From Eledone cirrhosa (Eukaryota > Mollusca > Cephalopoda > Octopoda > Eledonidae): 64,000 nt of DNA. A program made the position numbers and the translations under genes. The stretch is taken from contig OZ024741.1 in the NCBI GenBank assembly GCA_964016885.1, positions 413,540,812 to 413,604,811 on the forward strand, read 5' to 3'. The notes below the pieces were generated by a model. It made no database searches and was not told the origin of the DNA. It saw only the letters and a list, made by a program, of their open reading frames with translations. Positions 23,501 to 39,000 of this stretch are shown here, in pieces; the stretch's first letter is position 1, and each line of letters begins with the position of its first letter.

Positions 23501-25645
23501 CATGTGGTTAGAATGTCTCAGGAAAGAATCTCCAAATTGAGACATCACAGCTCTGATATTACAGACATGTGGTTATAATGTCTCATGAAAGAATCACTGC
23601 ATTGAGAGCTCACAGCTCTGATACTACACACATGGGGTTAGAATGTCTCAGGAAAGAATCTTGGATTGAGAGATCACAGCTCTGATACTTCAGACATGTG
23701 GTTAGAATGTCTCAGGAAAGAATCTCCAAATTGAGAGATCACAGATCTGATACTACAGACATGTGGTTAGAATGTCTCAGGAAAGAATCTCTGGATTGAG
23801 AGATCACAGCTCTGATACTACAGACATGTGGTTAGAATGTTTCAGGAAATTTTCTCCAAATTGAGAGATCACAGCTCTGATATTACAGGCATGTGGTTAG
23901 AATGTTTCATGCAACAATCACTGGATTGGGAGATCACAGCTCTGATACTTCAGACATGTGGTTAGAATGTCTCAGGAAAGAATCTCCAAATTGAGAGATC
24001 ACAGCTCTGACATTACAGACATGTGGTTATAATGTCTCATGAAAGAATCACTGGATTGAGAGATCACAGCTCTAATACTATGGACATGTGGTTAGAATAT
24101 CTCAGTAAAGAATCACTGGATTGAGAGCTCACAGCTCTGATACTACACACATGTGGTTAGAATGTCTCAGTAAAGAATCGCTGAATTGAGAGATCACAGT
24201 TTTGATACTATGGACATGTGGTTAGAATGTCTCAGGAAGGAATCTCCAAATTGAGAGATCACAGCTCTGATACTACAGAAATGTGGTTAGAATGTCTCAG
24301 GAAAGAATCTCTGAATTGAGACATCACAGCTCTGATACTTCAGACATGTGGTTAGAATGTCTCAGGAAAGAATCTCCAAATTGAGAGATCACTGCTCTGA
24401 TACTACAGACATGTGGTTAGAATGTCTCAGGAAAGAATCTCTGAATTGAGAGATCACAGTTCTGATACTATGGACATGTCGTTAGAATGTCTCAGGAAAT
24501 TTTCTCCAAATTGAGAAATCACAGCTCTGATATTACAGACATGTGGTTAGAATGTTTTAGGAAAGAATATCCAAATTGAGAGATCACAGCTCTGATATTA
24601 CAGACATGTGGTTATAATGTCTCTTGAAAGAATCACTGGACTGAGAGATCACAGCTCTGATACTAAAGACATGTGGTTAGAATGTCTCAGGAAAGAATCT
24701 CTGAAATGAGAGATCACACCTCTGATACTATCGACATATGGTTAGAATGTCTCAGGAAAGAATCTCCAAATTGAGAGATCACAGGTCTGATATTAGAGGC
24801 ATGTGGTTAGAATGTCTCATGAAAGAATCACGGAATTGAGAGATCACAGCTCTGATACTACAGACATGTGGTTAGAATGTCTCAGGAAAGAATCTCTGGA
24901 TTGAGAGATCACAGCTCTGATACTACAGACATGTGGTTAGAATGTCTCATGAAAGAATCACTGGATTGAGATATCACAGCTCTGATACTACAGACATGTG
25001 GTTAGAATGTCTCAGGAAAGAATCTCCAAATTGAGAGATCACAGCTCTGATATTACAGACATGTGGTTATAACGTCTCATGAAAGAATCACTGGATTGAG
25101 AGATCACAGTTCTGATACTATGGACATGTGGTTAGAATGTCTGAGGAAATTTTCTCCAAATTGTGAGGTCACAGCTCTGATATTACAGACATGTGGTTAG
25201 AATATTTCATGCAAGAATCACTGGATTGAGAGATCACAGCTCTGACACGACAGACATGTGGTTAGAATGTCTCAGGAAAGAATCTCCAAATTGAGAGATC
25301 ACAGCTCTGATATTACAGACATGTGGTTATAATGTCTCAAGAAAGAATCACTGCATTGAGAGCTCACAGCTCTGATACTACAGACATGTGGTTAGAATGT
25401 CTCAGGAAAGAATCTCTGGATTGAGAGATCACAGCTCTGATACTTCAGACATGTGGTTAGAATGTCTCAGGAAAGAATCTCTGAATTGAGAGATCACAGT
25501 TCTGATACTATTGACATGTGGTTAGAATGTCTTAGGAAAGAATCTTGGATTGAGAGATCACAGCTCTGATACTTCAGACATGTGGTTAGAATGTCTCAGG
25601 AAAGAATCTCCAAATTGAGAGATTACAGCTCTGATATTAGAGGCA
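17525..25645 (+). repeat. 8,121-bp higher-order repeat, copy 2
   Basis: Tandem copy of 9404-17524 with the same order of unit variants, including its two halves (GATACTGCAG at 17772 and 22060). The junction at about 17,525-17,541 joins the end-type unit (GATTACAGCTCTGATATTAGAGG left of it) to the start-type unit (GTCTTCGGAAAG right of it). The copy ends near 25,645, where the same GATTACAG...TTAGAGG unit is instead followed by GTCTCATGAAAG. Identity is near-perfect wherever I compared the two by eye. Confidence 0.9.
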
Positions 25646-26367
25646 TGTGGTTAGAATGTCTCATGAAAGAATCACGGAATTGAGAGATCACAGCTCTGAT
25701 ACTACAGACATGTGGTTAGAATGTCTCAGGAAAGAATCTCTGGATTGAGAGATCACAGCTCTGATACTTCAGACATGGGGGTTAGAATGTCTCAGGAAAG
25801 AATCTCTGAATTGAGAGATCACAGTTCTGATACTATGGACATGTGGTTAGAATGTCTTAGGAAAGAATCTCCAATTGAGAGATCACAGCTCTGATATTAC
25901 AGACATGGGGGTTAGAATGTCTCAGGAAAGAATCTCTGGATTGAGAGATCACAGTTCTGATACTATGGACATGTGGTTAGAATGTCTGAGGAAGGAATCT
26001 CCAAATTGAGAGCTCACACCTCTGATACTACAGACATGTGGTTAGAATGTCTCAGGAAAGAATCTCCAAGTTGAGAGATCACAGCTCTGATACTACAGAC
26101 ATGTGGTTAGAATGTCTCAGGAAAGAATCTCTGAATTGAGAGATCACAGTTCTGATACTATGGACATGTGGTTAGAATGTCTCAGGAAATTTTCTCCAAA
26201 TTGAGAGATCACAGCTCTGATAATACAGGCATGGGGTTAGAATGTCTCATGAAAGAATCACTGGATTGAGAGATCACAGCTCTGATACTACAGACATGTG
26301 GTTAGAATGTCTCATGAAAGAATCACTGGATTGAGATATCACAGCTCTGATACTACATACATGTGGT
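25646..26367 (+). repeat. Transitional satellite units between two higher-order blocks
   Basis: About 11 units mixing variants of the preceding and following blocks. Two have GACATGGGGGTTAG, which adds one G (near 25,776 and 25,905). The 60-codon open frame at 25712-25894 lies here and is a product of the 65-bp period cycling through frames. I see no non-satellite sequence. Confidence 0.7.
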
Positions 26368-29300
26368 TAGAATGTCTCAGGAAAGAATCTCCAAATTGAG
26401 AGATCACAGCTCTGATATTACAGACATGTGGTTATAATGTCTCATGAAAGAATCACTGGATTGAGAGATCACAGCTCTGATACTTCAGACATGTGGTTAA
26501 AATGTTTCAGGAAAGAATCTCCAAATTGAGAGATCACAGCTCTGATACTACAGACATGTGGTTAGAATGTCTCAGGAAAGAATCTCTGAATTGAGAAATC
26601 ACAGTTCTGATACTATGGACATGTGGTTAGAATGTCTGAGGAAATTTTCTCCAAATTGAGAGGTCACAGCTCTGATATTACAGGCATGTGGTTAGAATGT
26701 TTCATGCAAGAATCACTGGATTGAGAGATCACAGCTCTGACACGACAGACATGTGGTTAGAATGTCTCAGGAAAGAATCTCCAAATTGAGAGATCACAGC
26801 TCTGATATTAGAGGCATGTGGTTAGAATGTCTCATGAAAGAATCACGGAATTGAGAGATCACAGCTCTGATACTACAGACATGTGGTTAGAATGTCTCAG
26901 GAAAGAATCTCTGAATTGAGAGATCACAGTTCTGATACTATGGACATGTGGTTAGAATGTCTTAGGAAAGAATCTCCAAATTGAGAGATCACAGCTCTGA
27001 TATTACAGACATGGGGGTTAGAATGTCTCAGGAAAGAATCTCTGGATTGAGAGATCACAGTTCTGATACTATGGACATGTGGTTAGAATGACTCAGGAAA
27101 TTTTCTCCAAATTGAGAGATCACAGCTCTGATATTACAGGCATGCGGTTAGAATCTCTCATGAAAGAATCACTGGATTGAGAGATCACAGCTCTGATACT
27201 ACAGACATGTGGTTAGAATGTCTCATGAAAGAATCACTGGATTGAGAGATCACAGCTCTGATACTACAGACATGTGGTTAGAATGTCTCAGGAAAGAATC
27301 TCCAAATTGAGAAATCACAGCTCTGATATTACAGACATGTGGTTATAATGTCTCATGAAAGAATCACTGGATTGAGAGATCACAGCTCTGATACTTCAGA
27401 CATGTGGTTAGAATGTCTCAGGAAAGTATCTCCAAATTGAGAGATCACAGCTCTGATACTACAAACATGTGGTTATAATGTCTCAGGACAGAATATCTGG
27501 ATTGAGAGATCACAGCTCTGATACTTCAGACATGTGGTTAGAATGTCTCAAGAAAGAATCTCTGAATTGAGAGATCACAGTTCTGATACTATGGACATGT
27601 GGTTAGAATGTCTGAGGAAGGGATCTCCAAATTGAGAGCTCACACCTCTGATACTACAGACATGTGGTTAGAATGTCTCAGGAAAGAATCTCCAAGTTGA
27701 GAGATCACAGCTCTGATACTACAGACATGTGGTTAGAATGTCTCAGGAAAGAATCTCTGAATTGAGAGATCACAGTTCTGATACTATGGACATGTGGTTA
27801 GAATGTCTCAGAAAATTTTCTCCAAATTGAGAGATCACAGCTCTGATAATACAGGCATGGGGTTAGAATGTCTCATGAAAGAATCACTGGATTGAGAGAT
27901 CACAGCTCTGATACTACAGACATGTGGTTAGAATGTCTCATGAAAGAATCACTGGATTGAGATATCACAGCTCTGATACTACAGACATGTGGTTAGAATG
28001 TCTCAGGAAAGAATCTCCAAATTGAGAGATCACAGCTCTGATATTACAGACATGTGGTTATAATGTCTCATGAAAGAATCACTGGATTGAGAGATCACAG
28101 CTCTGATACTTCAGACATGTGGTTAGAATGTTTCAGGAAAGAATCTCCAAATTGAGAGATCACAGCTCTGACACTACAGACATGTGTTTAGAATGTCTCA
28201 GGAAAGAATCTCTGAATTGAGAGATCACAGGTCTGATACTATGGACATGTGGTTAGAATGTCTTAGGAAAGAATCTCCAAATTGAGAGATCACAGCTCTG
28301 ATACTACAGACATGTGGTTAGAATGTCTCAGGAAAGAATCTCTTAGTTGAGAGATCACAGCTCTGATACTACAGACATGTGGTTAGAATGTCTCAGGAAA
28401 GAATCTCTGAATTGAGAAATCACAGTTCTGATACTATGGACATGTGGTTAGAATGTCTCAGGAAATTTTCTCCAAATTGAGAGGTCACAGCTCTGATATT
28501 ACAGGCATGTGGTTAGAATGTCTCATGAAAAAATCACTGGATTGAGAGATCACAGCTCTGACACGAAAGACATGTGGTTAGAATGTCTCAGGAAAGAATC
28601 TCCAAATTGAGAGATCACAGCTCTGATATTACAGACATGTGGTTATAATGTCTCATGAAAGAATCACTGCATTGAGAGCTCACAGCTCTGATACTACACA
28701 CATGTGGTTAGAATGTCTCAGGAAAGAATCTGGGATTGAGAGATCACAGCTCTGATACTTCAGACATGTGGTTAGAATGTCTCAGGAAAGAATCTCCAAA
28801 TTGAGAGATCACAGCTCTGATACTACAGACATGTGGTTAGAATGTCTCAGGAAAGAATCTCTGAATTGAGAGATCACAGTTCTGATACTATGGACATGTG
28901 GTTAGAATGTCTCAGAAAATTTTCTCCAAATTGAGAGATCACAGCTCTGATAATACAGGCATGGGGTTAGAATGTCTCATGAAAGAATCACTGGATTGAG
29001 AGATCACAGCTCTGATACTACAGACATGTGGTTAGAATGTCTCAGGAAAGAATCTCCAAATTGAGAGATCACAGCTCTGATATTACAGACATGTGGTTAT
29101 AATGTCTCATGAAAGAATCACTGGATTGAGAGATCACAGCTCTGATACTTCAGACATGTGGTTAGAATGTTTCAGGAAAGAATCTCCAAATTGAGAGATC
29201 ACAGCTCTGACACTACAGACATGTGTTTAGAATGTCTCAGGAAAGAATCTCTGAATTGAGAGATCACAGGTCTGATACTATGGACATGTGGTTAGAATGT

Positions 29301-32300
29301 CTTAGGAAAGAATCTCCAAATTGAGAGATCACAGCTCTGATACTACAGACATGTGGTTAGAATGTCTCAGGAAAGAATCTCTTAGTTGAGAGATCACAGC
29401 TCTGATACTACAGACATGTGGTTAGAATGTCTCAGGAAAGAATCTCTGAATTGAGAAATCACAGTTCTGATACTATGGACATGTGGTTAGAATGTCTCAG
29501 GAAATTTTCTCCAAATTGAGAGGTCACAGCTCTGATATTACAGGCATGTGGTTATAATGTCTCATGAAAAAATCACTGGATTGAGAGATCACAGCTCTGA
29601 CACGAAAGACATGTGGTTAGAATGTCTCAGGAAAGAATCTCCAAATTGACAGATCACAGCTCTGATATTACAGACATGTGGTTATAATGTCTCATGAAAG
29701 AATCACTGCATTGAGAGCTCACAGCTCTGATACTACACACATGTGGTTAGAATGTTTCAGGAAAGAATCTGGGATTGAGAGATCACAGCTCTGATACTTC
29801 AGACATGTGGTTAGAATGTCTCAGGAAAGAATCTCCAAATTGAGAGATCACAGCTCTGATACTACAGACATGTGGTTAGAATGTCTCAGGAAAGAATCTC
29901 TGGATTGAGAGATCACAGCTCTGATACTACAGACATGTGGTTAGAATGTCTCAGGAAATTTTCTCCAAATTGAGAGATCACAGCTCTGATATTACAGGCA
30001 TGTGGTTAGAATGTTTCATGCAACAATCACTGGATTGGGAGATCACAGCTCTGATACTTCAGACATGTGGTTAGAATGTCTCAGGAAAGAATCTCCAAAT
30101 TGAGAGATCACAGCTCTGACATTACAGACATGTGGTTATAATGTCTCATGAAAGAATCACTGGATTGAGAGATCACAGCTCTGATACTTCAGACATGTGG
30201 TTAGAATGTCTCAGGAAAGTATCTCCAAATTGAGAGATCACAGCTCTGATACTACAAACATGTGGTTATAATGTCTCAGGACAGAATATCTGGATTGAGA
30301 GATCACAGCTCTGATACTTCAACATGTGGTTAGAATGTCTCAGGAAAGAATCTCTGAATTGAGAGATCACAGTTCTGATACTATGGACATGTGGTTAGAA
30401 TGTCTGAGGAAGGGATCTCCAAATTGAGAGCTTACACCTCTGATACTACAGACATGTGGTTAGAATGTCTCAGGAAAGAATCTCCAAGTTGAGAGATCAC
30501 AGCTCTGATACTACAGACATGTGGTTAGAATGTCTCAGGAAAGAATCTCTGAATTGAGAGATCACAGTTCTGATACTATGGACATGTGGTTAGAATGTCT
30601 CAGAAAATTTTCTCCAAATTGAGAGATCACAGCTCTGATAATACAGGCATGGGGTTAGAATGTCTCATGAAAGAATCACTGGATTGAGAGATCACAGCTC
30701 TGATACTACAGACATGTGGTTAGAATGTCTCATGAAAGAATCACTGGATTGAGATATCACAGCTCTGATACTACAGACATGTGGTTAGAATGTCTCAGGA
30801 AAGAATCTCCAAATTGAGAGATCACAGCTCTGATATTACAGACATGTGGTTATAATGTCTCATGAAAGAATCACTGGATTGAGAGATCACAGCTCTGATA
30901 CTTCAGACATGTGGTTAGAATGTTTCAGGAAAGAATCTCCAAATTGAGAGATCACAGCTCTGACACTACAGACATGTGTTTAGAATGTCTCAGGAAAGAA
31001 TCTCTGAATTGAGAGATCACAGGTCTGATACTATGGACATGTGGTTAGAATGTCTTAGGAAAGAATCTCCAAATTGAGAGATCACAGCTCTGATACTACA
31101 GACATGTGGTTAGAATGTCTCAGGAAAGAATCTCTTAGTTGAGAGATCACAGCTCTGATACTACAGACATGTGGTTAGAATGTCTCAGGAAAGAATCTCT
31201 GAATTGAGAAATCACAGTTCTGATACTATGGACATGTGGTTAGAATGTCTCAGGAAATTTTCTCCAAATTGAGAGGTCACAGCTCTGATATTACAGGCAT
31301 GTGGTTAGAATGTCTCATGAAAAAATCACTGGATTGAGAGATCACAGCTCTGACACGAAAGACATGTGTTTAGAATGTCTCAGGAAAGAATCTCCAAATT
31401 GAGAGATCACAGCTCTGATATTACAGACATGTGGTTATAATGTCTCATGAAAGAATCACTGCATTGAGAGCTCACAGCTCTGATACTACACACATGTGGT
31501 TAGAATGTCTCAGGAAAGAATCTGGGATTGAGAGATCACAGCTCTGATACTTCAGACATGTGGTTAGAATGTCTCAGGAAAGAATCTCCAAATTGAGAGA
31601 TCACAGCTCTGATACTACAGACATGTGGTTAGAATGTCTCAGGAAAGAATCTCTGGATTGAGAGATCACAGCTCTGATACTACAGACATGTGGTTAGAAT
31701 GTCTCAGGAAATTTTCTCCAAATTGAGAGATCACAGCTCTGATATTACAGGCATGTGGTTAGAATGTTTCATGCAACAATCACTGGATTGGGAGATCACA
31801 GCTCTGATACTTCAGACATGTGGTTAGAATGTCTCAGGAAAGAATCTCCAAATTGAGAGATCACAGCTCTGACATTACAGACATGTGGTTATAATGTCTC
31901 ATGAAAGAATCACTGGATTGAGAGATCACAGCTCTAATACTATGGACATGTGGTTAGAATGTCTCAGTAAAGAATCACTGGATTGAGAGCTCACAGCTCT
32001 GATACTACACACATGTGGTTAGAATGTCTCAGGAAAGAATCGCTGAATTGAGAGATCACAGTTTTGATACTATGGACATGTGGTTAGAATGTCTCAGGAA
32101 GGAATCTCCAAATTGAGAGATCACAGGTCTGATATTAGAGGCATGTGGTTAGAATGTCTCATGAAAGAATCACGGAATTGAGAGATCACAGCTCTGATAC
32201 TACAGACATGTGGTTAGAATGTCTCAGGAAAGAATCTCTGGATTGAGAGATCACAGCTCTGATACTACAGACATGTGGTTAGAATGTCTCATGAAAGAAT

Positions 32301-33059
32301 CACTGGATTGAGATATCACAGCTCTGATACTACAGACATGTGGTTAGAATGTCTCAGGAAAGAATCTCCAAATTGAGAGATCACAGCTCTGATATTACAG
32401 ACATGTGGTTATAATGTCTCATGAAAGAATCACTGGATTGAGAGATCACAGCTCTGATACTTCAGACATGTGGTTAGAATGTTTCAGGAAAGAATCTCCA
32501 AATTTTAGAGATCACAGCTCTGATACTACAGAAATGTGGTTAGAATGTCTCAGGAAAGAATCTCTGAATTGAGACATCACAGCTCTGATACTTCAGACAT
32601 GTGGTTAGAATCTCTCAGGAAAGAATCTTCAAATTGAGAGATCACTGCTCTGATACTACAGACATGTGGTTAGAATGTCTCAGGAAAGAATCTCTGAATT
32701 GAGAGATCACAGTTCTGAAACTATGGACATGTCGTTAGAATGTCTCAGGAAATTTTCTCCAAATTGAGAGATCACAGCTCTGATATTACAGACATGTGGT
32801 TAGAATGTTTTAGGAAAGAATCTGCAAATTGAGAGATCACAGCTCTGATATTACAGACATGTGGTTATAATGTCTCATGAAAGAATCACTGGATTGAGAG
32901 ATCACAGCTCTGATACTACAGACATGTGGTTAGAATGTCTCAGGAAAGAATCTCTGAAATGAGAGATCACAGCTCTGATACTATCGATCTGTGGTTAGAA
33001 TGTCTCATGAAAGAATCACTGGATTGAGAGATCACAGCTCTGACAGGACAGACATGTGG
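26368..33059 (+). repeat. ~6.7-kb higher-order repeat, copy A
   Basis: Markers recur 6,693 bp downstream: GGTTAAAATGTTTC (26,496 and 33,189), ACATGGGGGTTAG (27,010 and 33,703) and CATGCGGTTAG (27,141 and 33,834). After about 29,040 the distance becomes 6,758 bp (AATTTTAGAG at 32,501 and 39,259), because copy B has one extra unit. Smaller nested repeats are visible, for example the CAGAAAATTTTC variant at about 27,809, 28,913 and 30,602 (spacings 1,104 and 1,689 bp, about 17 and 26 units). Confidence 0.88.
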
Positions 33060-36000
33060 TTAGAATGTCTCAGGAAAGAATCTCCAAATTGAGAGATCAC
33101 AGCTCTGATATTACAGACATGTGGTTATAATGTCTCATGAAAGAATCACTGGATTGAGAGATCACAGCTCTGATACTTCAGACATGTGGTTAAAATGTTT
33201 CAGGAAAGAATCTCCAAATTGAGAGATCACAGCTCTGATACTACAGACATGTGGTTAGAATGTCTCAGGAAAGAATCTCTGAATTGAGAAATCACAGTTC
33301 TGATACTATGGACATGTGGTTAGAATGTCTGAGGAAATTTTCTCCAAATTGAGAGGTCACAGCTCTGATATTACAGGCATGTGGTTAGAATGTTTCATGC
33401 AAGAATCACTGGATTGAGAGATCACAGCTCTGACACGACAGACATGTGGTTAGAATGTCTCAGGAAAGAATCTCCAAATTGAGAGATCACAGCTCTGATA
33501 TTAGAGGCATGTGGTTAGAATGTCTCATGAAAGAATCACGGAATTGAGAGATCACAGCTCTGATACTACAGACATGTGGTTAGAATGTCTCAGGAAAGAA
33601 TCTCTGAATTGAGAGATCACAGTTCTGATACTATGGACATGTGGTTAGAATGTCTTAGGAAAGAATCTCCAAATTGAGAGATCACAGCTCTGATATTACA
33701 GACATGGGGGTTAGAATGTCTCAGGAAAGAATCTCTGGATTGAGAGATCACAGTTCTGATACTATGGACATGTGGTTAGAATGACTCAGGAAATTTTCTC
33801 CAAATTGAGAGATCACAGCTCTGATATTACAGGCATGCGGTTAGAATCTCTCATGAAAGAATCACTGGATTGAGAGATCACAGCTCTGATACTACAGACA
33901 TGTGGTTAGAATGTCTCATGAAAGAATCACTGGATTGAGAGATCACAGCTCTGATACTACAGACATGTGGTTAGAATGTCTCAGGAAAGAATCTCCAAAT
34001 TGAGAAATCACAGCTCTGATATTACAGACATGTGGTTATAATGTCTCATGAAAGAATCACTGGATTGAGAGATCACAGCTCTGATACTTCAGACATGTGG
34101 TTAGAATGTCTCAGGAAAGTATCTCCAAATTGAGAGATCACAGCTCTGATACTACAAACATGTGGTTATAATGTCTCAGGACAGAATATCTGGATTGAGA
34201 GATCACAGCTCTGATACTTCAGACATGTGGTTAGAATGTCTCAAGAAAGAATCTCTGAATTGAGAGATCACAGTTCTGATACTATGGACATGTGGTTAGA
34301 ATGTCTGAGGAAGGGATCTCCAAATTGAGAGCTCACACCTCTGATACTACAGACATGTGGTTAGAATGTCTCAGGAAAGAATCTCCAAGTTGAGAGATCA
34401 CAGCTCTGATACTACAGACATGTGGTTAGAATGTCTCAGGAAAGAATCTCTGAATTGAGAGATCACAGTTCTGATACTATGGACATGTGGTTAGAATGTC
34501 TCAGAAAATTTTCTCCAAATTGAGAGATCACAGCTCTGATAATACAGGCATGGGGTTAGAATGTCTCATGAAAGAATCACTGGATTGAGAGATCACAGCT
34601 CTGATACTACAGACATGTGGTTAGAATGTCTCATGAAAGAATCACTGGATTGAGATATCACAGCTCTGATACTACAGACATGTGGTTAGAATGTCTCAGG
34701 AAAGAATCTCCAAATTGAGAGATCACAGCTCTGATATTACAGACATGTGGTTATAATGTCTCATGAAAGAATCACTGGATTGAGAGATCACAGCTCTGAT
34801 ACTTCAGACATGTGGTTAGAATGTTTCAGGAAAGAATCTCCAAATTGAGAGATCACAGCTCTGACACTACAGACATGTGTTTAGAATGTCTCAGGAAAGA
34901 ATCTCTGAATTGAGAGATCACAGGTCTGATACTATGGACATGTGGTTAGAATGTCTTAGGAAAGAATCTCCAAATTGAGAGATCACAGCTCTGATACTAC
35001 AGACATGTGGTTAGAATGTCTCAGGAAAGAATCTCTTAGTTGAGAGATCACAGCTCTGATACTACAGACATGTGGTTAGAATGTCTCAGGAAAGAATCTC
35101 TGAATTGAGAAATCACAGTTCTGATACTATGGACATGTGGTTAGAATGTCTCAGGAAATTTTCTCCAAATTGAGAGGTCACAGCTCTGATATTACAGGCA
35201 TGTGGTTAGAATGTCTCATGAAAAAATCACTGGATTGAGAGATCACAGCTCTGACACGAAAGACATGTGGTTAGAATGTCTCAGGAAAGAATCTCCAAAT
35301 TGAGAGATCACAGCTCTGATATTACAGACATGTGGTTATAATGTCTCATGAAAGAATCACTGCATTGAGAGCTCACAGCTCTGATACTACACACATGTGG
35401 TTAGAATGTCTCAGGAAAGAATCTGGGATTGAGAGATCACAGCTCTGATACTTCAGACATGTGGTTAGAATGTCTCAGGAAAGAATCTCCAAATTGAGAG
35501 ATCACAGCTCTGATACTACAGACATGTGGTTAGAATGTCTCAGGAAAGAATCTCTGAATTGAGAGATCACAGTTCTGATACTATGGACATGTGGTTAGAA
35601 TGTCTCAGAAAATTTTCTCCAAATTGAGAGATCACAGCTCTGATAATACAGGCATGGGGTTAGAATGTCTCATGAAAGAATCACTGGATTGAGAGATCAC
35701 AGCTCTGATACTACAGACATGTGGTTAGAATGTCTCATGAAAGAATCACTGGATTGAGATATCACAGCTCTGATACTACAGACATGTGGTTAGAATGTCT
35801 CAGGAAAGAATCTCCAAATTGAGAGATCACAGCTCTGATATTACAGACATGTGGTTATAATGTCTCATGAAAGAATCACTGGATTGAGAGATCACAGCTC
35901 TGATACTTCAGACATGTGGTTAGAATGTTTCAGGAAAGAATCTCCAAATTGAGAGATCACAGCTCTGACACTACAGACATGTGTTTAGAATGTCTCAGGA

Positions 36001-39000
36001 AAGAATCTCTGAATTGAGAGATCACAGGTCTGATACTATGGACATGTGGTTAGAATGTCTTAGGAAAGAATCTCCAAATTGAGAGATCACAGCTCTGATA
36101 CTACAGACATGTGGTTAGAATGTCTCAGGAAAGAATCTCTTAGTTGAGAGATCACAGCTCTGATACTACAGACATGTGGTTAGAATGTCTCAGGAAAGAA
36201 TCTCTGAATTGAGAAATCACAGTTCTGATACTATGGACATGTGGTTAGAATGTCTCAGGAAATTTTCTCCAAATTGAGAGGTCACAGCTCTGATATTACA
36301 GGCATGTGGTTATAATGTCTCATGAAAAAATCACTGGATTGAGAGATCACAGCTCTGACACGAAAGACATGTGGTTAGAATGTCTCAGGAAAGAATCTCC
36401 AAATTGACAGATCACAGCTCTGATATTACAGACATGTGGTTATAATGTCTCATGAAAGAATCACTGCATTGAGAGCTCACAGCTCTGATACTACACACAT
36501 GTGGTTAGAATGTTTCAGGAAAGAATCTGGGATTGAGAGATCACAGCTCTGATACTTCAGACATGTGGTTAGAATGTCTCAGGAAAGAATCTCCAAATTG
36601 AGAGATCACAGCTCTGATACTACAGACATGTGGTTAGAATGTCTCAGGAAAGAATCTCTGGATTGAGAGATCACAGCTCTGATACTACAGACATGTGGTT
36701 AGAATGTCTCAGGAAATTTTCTCCAAATTGAGAGATCACAGCTCTGATATTACAGGCATGTGGTTAGAATGTTTCATGCAACAATCACTGGATTGGGAGA
36801 TCACAGCTCTGATACTTCAGACATGTGGTTAGAATGTCTCAGGAAAGAATCTCCAAATTGAGAGATCACAGCTCTGACATTACAGACATGTGGTTATAAT
36901 GTCTCATGAAAGAATCACTGGATTGAGAGATCACAGCTCTGATACTTCAGACATGTGGTTAGAATGTCTCAGGAAAGTATCTCCAAATTGAGAGATCACA
37001 GCTCTGATACTACAAACATGTGGTTATAATGTCTCAGGACAGAATATCTGGATTGAGAGATCACAGCTCTGATACTTCAACATGTGGTTAGAATGTCTCA
37101 GGAAAGAATCTCTGAATTGAGAGATCACAGTTCTGATACTATGGACATGTGGTTAGAATGTCTGAGGAAGGGATCTCCAAATTGAGAGCTTACACCTCTG
37201 ATACTACAGACATGTGGTTAGAATGTCTCAGGAAAGAATCTCCAAGTTGAGAGATCACAGCTCTGATACTACAGACATGTGGTTAGAATGTCTCAGGAAA
37301 GAATCTCTGAATTGAGAGATCACAGTTCTGATACTATGGACATGTGGTTAGAATGTCTCAGAAAATTTTCTCCAAATTGAGAGATCACAGCTCTGATAAT
37401 ACAGGCATGGGGTTAGAATGTCTCATGAAAGAATCACTGGATTGAGAGATCACAGCTCTGATACTACAGACATGTGGTTAGAATGTCTCATGAAAGAATC
37501 ACTGGATTGAGATATCACAGCTCTGATACTACAGACATGTGGTTAGAATGTCTCAGGAAAGAATCTCCAAATTGAGAGATCACAGCTCTGATATTACAGA
37601 CATGTGGTTATAATGTCTCATGAAAGAATCACTGGATTGAGAGATCACAGCTCTGATACTTCAGACATGTGGTTAGAATGTTTCAGGAAAGAATCTCCAA
37701 ATTGAGAGATCACAGCTCTGACACTACAGACATGTGTTTAGAATGTCTCAGGAAAGAATCTCTGAATTGAGAGATCACAGGTCTGATACTATGGACATGT
37801 GGTTAGAATGTCTTAGGAAAGAATCTCCAAATTGAGAGATCACAGCTCTGATACTACAGACATGTGGTTAGAATGTCTCAGGAAAGAATCTCTTAGTTGA
37901 GAGATCACAGCTCTGATACTACAGACATGTGGTTAGAATGTCTCAGGAAAGAATCTCTGAATTGAGAAATCACAGTTCTGATACTATGGACATGTGGTTA
38001 GAATGTCTCAGGAAATTTTCTCCAAATTGAGAGGTCACAGCTCTGATATTACAGGCATGTGGTTAGAATGTCTCATGAAAAAATCACTGGATTGAGAGAT
38101 CACAGCTCTGACACGAAAGACATGTGTTTAGAATGTCTCAGGAAAGAATCTCCAAATTGAGAGATCACAGCTCTGATATTACAGACATGTGGTTATAATG
38201 TCTCATGAAAGAATCACTGCATTGAGAGCTCACAGCTCTGATACTACACACATGTGGTTAGAATGTCTCAGGAAAGAATCTGGGATTGAGAGATCACAGC
38301 TCTGATACTTCAGACATGTGGTTAGAATGTCTCAGGAAAGAATCTCCAAATTGAGAGATCACAGCTCTGATACTACAGACATGTGGTTAGAATGTCTCAG
38401 GAAAGAATCTCTGGATTGAGAGATCACAGCTCTGATACTACAGACATGTGGTTAGAATGTCTCAGGAAATTTTCTCCAAATTGAGAGATCACAGCTCTGA
38501 TATTACAGGCATGTGGTTAGAATGTTTCATGCAACAATCACTGGATTGGGAGATCACAGCTCTGATACTTCAGACATGTGGTTAGAATGTCTCAGGAAAG
38601 AATCTCCAAATTGAGAGATCACAGCTCTGACATTACAGACATGTGGTTATAATGTCTCATGAAAGAATCACTGGATTGAGAGATCACAGCTCTAATACTA
38701 TGGACATGTGGTTAGAATGTCTCAGTAAAGAATCACTGGATTGAGAGCTCACAGCTCTGATACTACACACATGTGGTTAGAATGTCTCAGGAAAGAATCG
38801 CTGAATTGAGAGATCACAGTTTTGATACTATGGACATGTGGTTAGAATGTCTCAGGAAGGAATCTCCAAATTGAGAGATCACAGGTCTGATATTAGAGGC
38901 ATGTGGTTAGAATGTCTCATGAAAGAATCACGGAATTGAGAGATCACAGCTCTGATACTACAGACATGTGGTTAGAATGTCTCAGGAAAGAATCTCTGGA

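Noticed and set aside
25712..25894. 60-codon open frame with repeated RMSQERISGLRDHSSDT-like text
   Set aside because: Repeat read-through created by the 65-bp period and a 1-bp insertion (GGGGG) near 25,776; no independent evidence of translation.
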